From: Sphingopyxis sp.
Lineage (GTDB): Bacteria > Pseudomonadota > Alphaproteobacteria > Sphingomonadales > Sphingomonadaceae
Assembly: GCF_025869345.1 (NCBI RefSeq)
Contig: NZ_JAOZVW010000073.1
Span: 1-44,365 of the forward strand
Length of the DNA stretch: 44,365 nucleotides
Direction: 5' to 3'
A model generated the notes under the pieces. That model had not been told where the DNA came from. It did no database searches and worked only from the letters and a program-made list of their open reading frames with translations. The translations under genes were made by a program, and so were the position numbers. Positions within the stretch are counted from its first letter, which is position 1; each line of letters opens with the position of its first letter. Of this stretch, positions 42,988-44,365 are shown one piece after another.

Positions 42988-44295
42988 ATGGCCCGCTATT
43001 CATTCCGTCTGCCCGATATCGGCGAAGGCATTGCCGAGGCCGAGATCGTCGCGTGGCACGTCAAGGTCGGTGACCGCATCGAGGAAGACGCGCAGCTGGC
43101 CGACATGATGACCGACAAGGCGACCGTCGAAATGGAATCGCCGGTGACGGGGACTGTCGTCGAACTGGCGGGCGAGGTCGGCGATATGGTCGCGATCGGA
43201 TCGACGCTGGCGGTGATCGAGACCGACGGAGAGGGTGCGGAAGCGCCTGCTGACGAAGCGGTCGAGGAAGAAGTCGTCGCGGAAACGCCGGGGGCGGAAG
43301 AGGTTTTGGTGGCGGAAGAAGCCGAAAAGCCCTCTCCCCTTCAGGAGAGAGGGTTGGGAGAGGGGGCCGAAGCTGCTCCCGCTCCTGCCGTTCCCCTCTC
43401 CCCGGCCCTCTCCCCTGAAGGGGAGAGGGAGAAGAAGGCCGTTCTCGCATCCCCCGCCGTCCGCGCCCGCGCCCGCGATCTCGGCGTCGATCTGTCGCAG
43501 GTTCAGGCCGAGGGCGACCGCATCCGCCATTCCGATCTCGACGCTTTCCTGCGCTACGGCGCCGGGCAGGGCTATCAGGCTCCCGGCGCGAGCCGCGCGC
43601 GCGCCGACGAGCCGGTCAAGGTCATCGGGATGCGCCGCAAGATCGCGGAAAATATGGCGGCGTCGAAGCGCGCGATTCCGCATTTCACCTATGTCGAGGA
43701 AATGGACGTCACCGCGCTCGAGGAAATGCGCGCCGACCTCAACGCCAATCGCGGCCAGCGCCCCAAGCTGACGATGCTGCCCTTCCTGATCGTCGCGATC
43801 TGCCGCACGATCCCGCAATTCCCGATGATCAACGCGCGCTACGACGACGAAGGCGGCGTGGTCACGCGCCATGGCGCGGTGCATCTGGGCATGGCGACGC
43901 AGACCGATGCGGGGCTGATGGTCCCGGTGATCCGCGACGCGCAGGACAAGAATGTCTGGCAGCTTGCGTCGGAAATCACGCGCCTCGCGGAAGCGGCGCG
44001 CACCGGCAAGGCCAGGGTCGAGGAACTGACCGGCGGCACGCTGACGGTGACGTCGCTCGGCCCGCTCGGCGGCATCACGACGACGCCGGTGATCAACCGG
44101 CCCGAGGTCGCGATCATCGGGCCGAACAAGATCGTCGAGCGGCCGGTCTTCGACGGTGACGACATTCGCCGCGCGAAGCTGATGAACCTGTCGATCAGCT
44201 GCGACCACCGCGTCGTCGACGGCTGGGACGCCGCGAGCTATGTTCAGGCGCTCAAGAAGCTGATCGAGACGCCGGTGCTGTTGTTCGCGGATTAG
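42988..44295 (+). CDS. bkdB: branched-chain 2-oxoacid dehydrogenase E2 (dihydrolipoamide acyltransferase)
   Basis: The 435-residue protein has a lipoyl domain (1-80, lipoyl-Lys44 in MMTDKATVEM), a linker (81-152) and an E1/E3-binding domain (153-190; AVLASPAVRARARDLGVDLS). The catalytic acyltransferase domain (208-435) carries His407 and Asp411 (SCDHRVVDGWD). The linker residues 115-148 (SPLQERGLGEG, then PLSPALSPEGE) are encoded by a palindromic repeat (43330-43429) like those found between genes, apparently an in-frame insertion. The E3 (dihydrolipoamide dehydrogenase) is not in the window; it may lie downstream. Confidence 0.93.
   Translation: MARYSFRLPDIGEGIAEAEIVAWHVKVGDRIEEDAQLADMMTDKATVEMESPVTGTVVELAGEVGDMVAIGSTLAVIETDGEGAEAPADEAVEEEVVAETPGAEEVLVAEEAEKPSPLQERGLGEGAEAAPAPAVPLSPALSPEGEREKKAVLASPAVRARARDLGVDLSQVQAEGDRIRHSDLDAFLRYGAGQGYQAPGASRARADEPVKVIGMRRKIAENMAASKRAIPHFTYVEEMDVTALEEMRADLNANRGQRPKLTMLPFLIVAICRTIPQFPMINARYDDEGGVVTRHGAVHLGMATQTDAGLMVPVIRDAQDKNVWQLASEITRLAEAARTGKARVEELTGGTLTVTSLGPLGGITTTPVINRPEVAIIGPNKIVERPVFDGDDIRRAKLMNLSISCDHRVVDGWDAASYVQALKKLIETPVLLFAD
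43330..43429. repeat. palindromic repeat inside the bkdB linker
   Basis: CCCTCTCCCCTTCAGGAGAG plus AGGG (43330-43353) and CCCTCTCCCCTGAAGGGGAG plus AGGG (43406-43429) are inverted repeats with one mismatch. The core is shared with the intergenic repeat at 38883-39010. The stretch is open in the bkdB frame. Confidence 0.85.
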
Positions 44296-44315
44296 CTTCC
44301 ACTTCCCATTTTCGT

Positions 44316-44346
44316 CACCCCGGACTTGATCCGGGGTCCCGCTTTA
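44316..44346. repeat. short palindromic repeat after bkdB
   Basis: CACCCCGGACTTGATCCGGG with following GTCC forms the hairpin ACCCCGGA-CTTGA-TCCGGGGT, a common intergenic repeat in sphingomonads and other alphaproteobacteria. It may also end the bkd transcript. The related part may continue beyond the window. Confidence 0.6.
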
Positions 44347-44365
44347 CGCCGTTGCTGAGCGGGAC

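Overview
The window is GC-rich, densely coding DNA from an alphaproteobacterium, most likely a member of the Sphingomonadales (Sphingopyxis/Sphingomonas-like). The clues are a pyruvate dehydrogenase E1-beta with a fused lipoyl domain, DUF2794 and DUF4170 proteins, CpdR, GANTC sites before an ftsB gene, a TonB receptor plus PiuC iron locus, and small palindromic repeats between genes. The genus assignment is inference. I see no prophage, transposase, CRISPR array or rRNA.

Layout. 0-2.1 kb: a minus-strand run of small membrane-anchored proteins resembling the enterobacterial yqjD-yqjE-yqjK group, ending in a DUF4170 gene. 2.3-6.6 kb: central metabolism and division (eno, ftsB, pdhA, pdhB). 6.7-9.6 kb: a squalene/phytoene-synthase-like protein, serine acetyltransferase, DUF2794 and a convergent membrane protein. 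9.6-12.8 kb: DUF4328 protein, a short-chain dehydrogenase, and an OprP-type porin behind a multi-repeat Pho box. 12.8-14.5 kb: a SET-domain protein coupled to an atypical fold-III PLP decarboxylase.

14.6-23.0 kb is the most unusual region. It combines a partner-switching signalling set (RsbW-like kinase, STAS antagonist, RsbU-like PP2C phosphatase) with two further membrane sensors: one ends in a decayed cyclic-nucleotide-binding fold, the other in what looks like a dead PP2C domain. It also holds an ATP/ADP-translocase-like carrier fused to HEAT-type helical repeats, and a class-III-cyclase-like protein. I read these as one signalling module that may sense nucleotide or energy state; this is inference.

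23.1-30.1 kb is an iron locus under probable Fur boxes: PepSY membrane protein, DUF2271 protein carrying a likely flavinylation site, DUF4198 protein, ApbE flavin transferase, TonB-type protein, PiuC hydroxylase and a siderophore receptor. 30.2-35.0 kb holds poorly characterised membrane and envelope proteins, an AraC regulator and a second TonB-type protein. 35.0-39.5 kb has a hydrolase, a 2,4-dienoyl-CoA-reductase-like enzyme, tRNA-Val, cpdR, N-formylglutamate amidohydrolase, a candidate small RNA with its own promoter and terminator, tRNA-Pro, a repeat-filled gap and a RadC-like JAB protein. 39.6-44.3 kb holds thyA and a branched-chain 2-oxoacid dehydrogenase operon (E1 alpha, E1 beta, E2). 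The E2 linker appears to contain an in-frame copy of an intergenic palindromic repeat.

Several genes (pdhA, the carrier, thyA) appear to start at TTG, and the minus-strand TonB gene at GTG.
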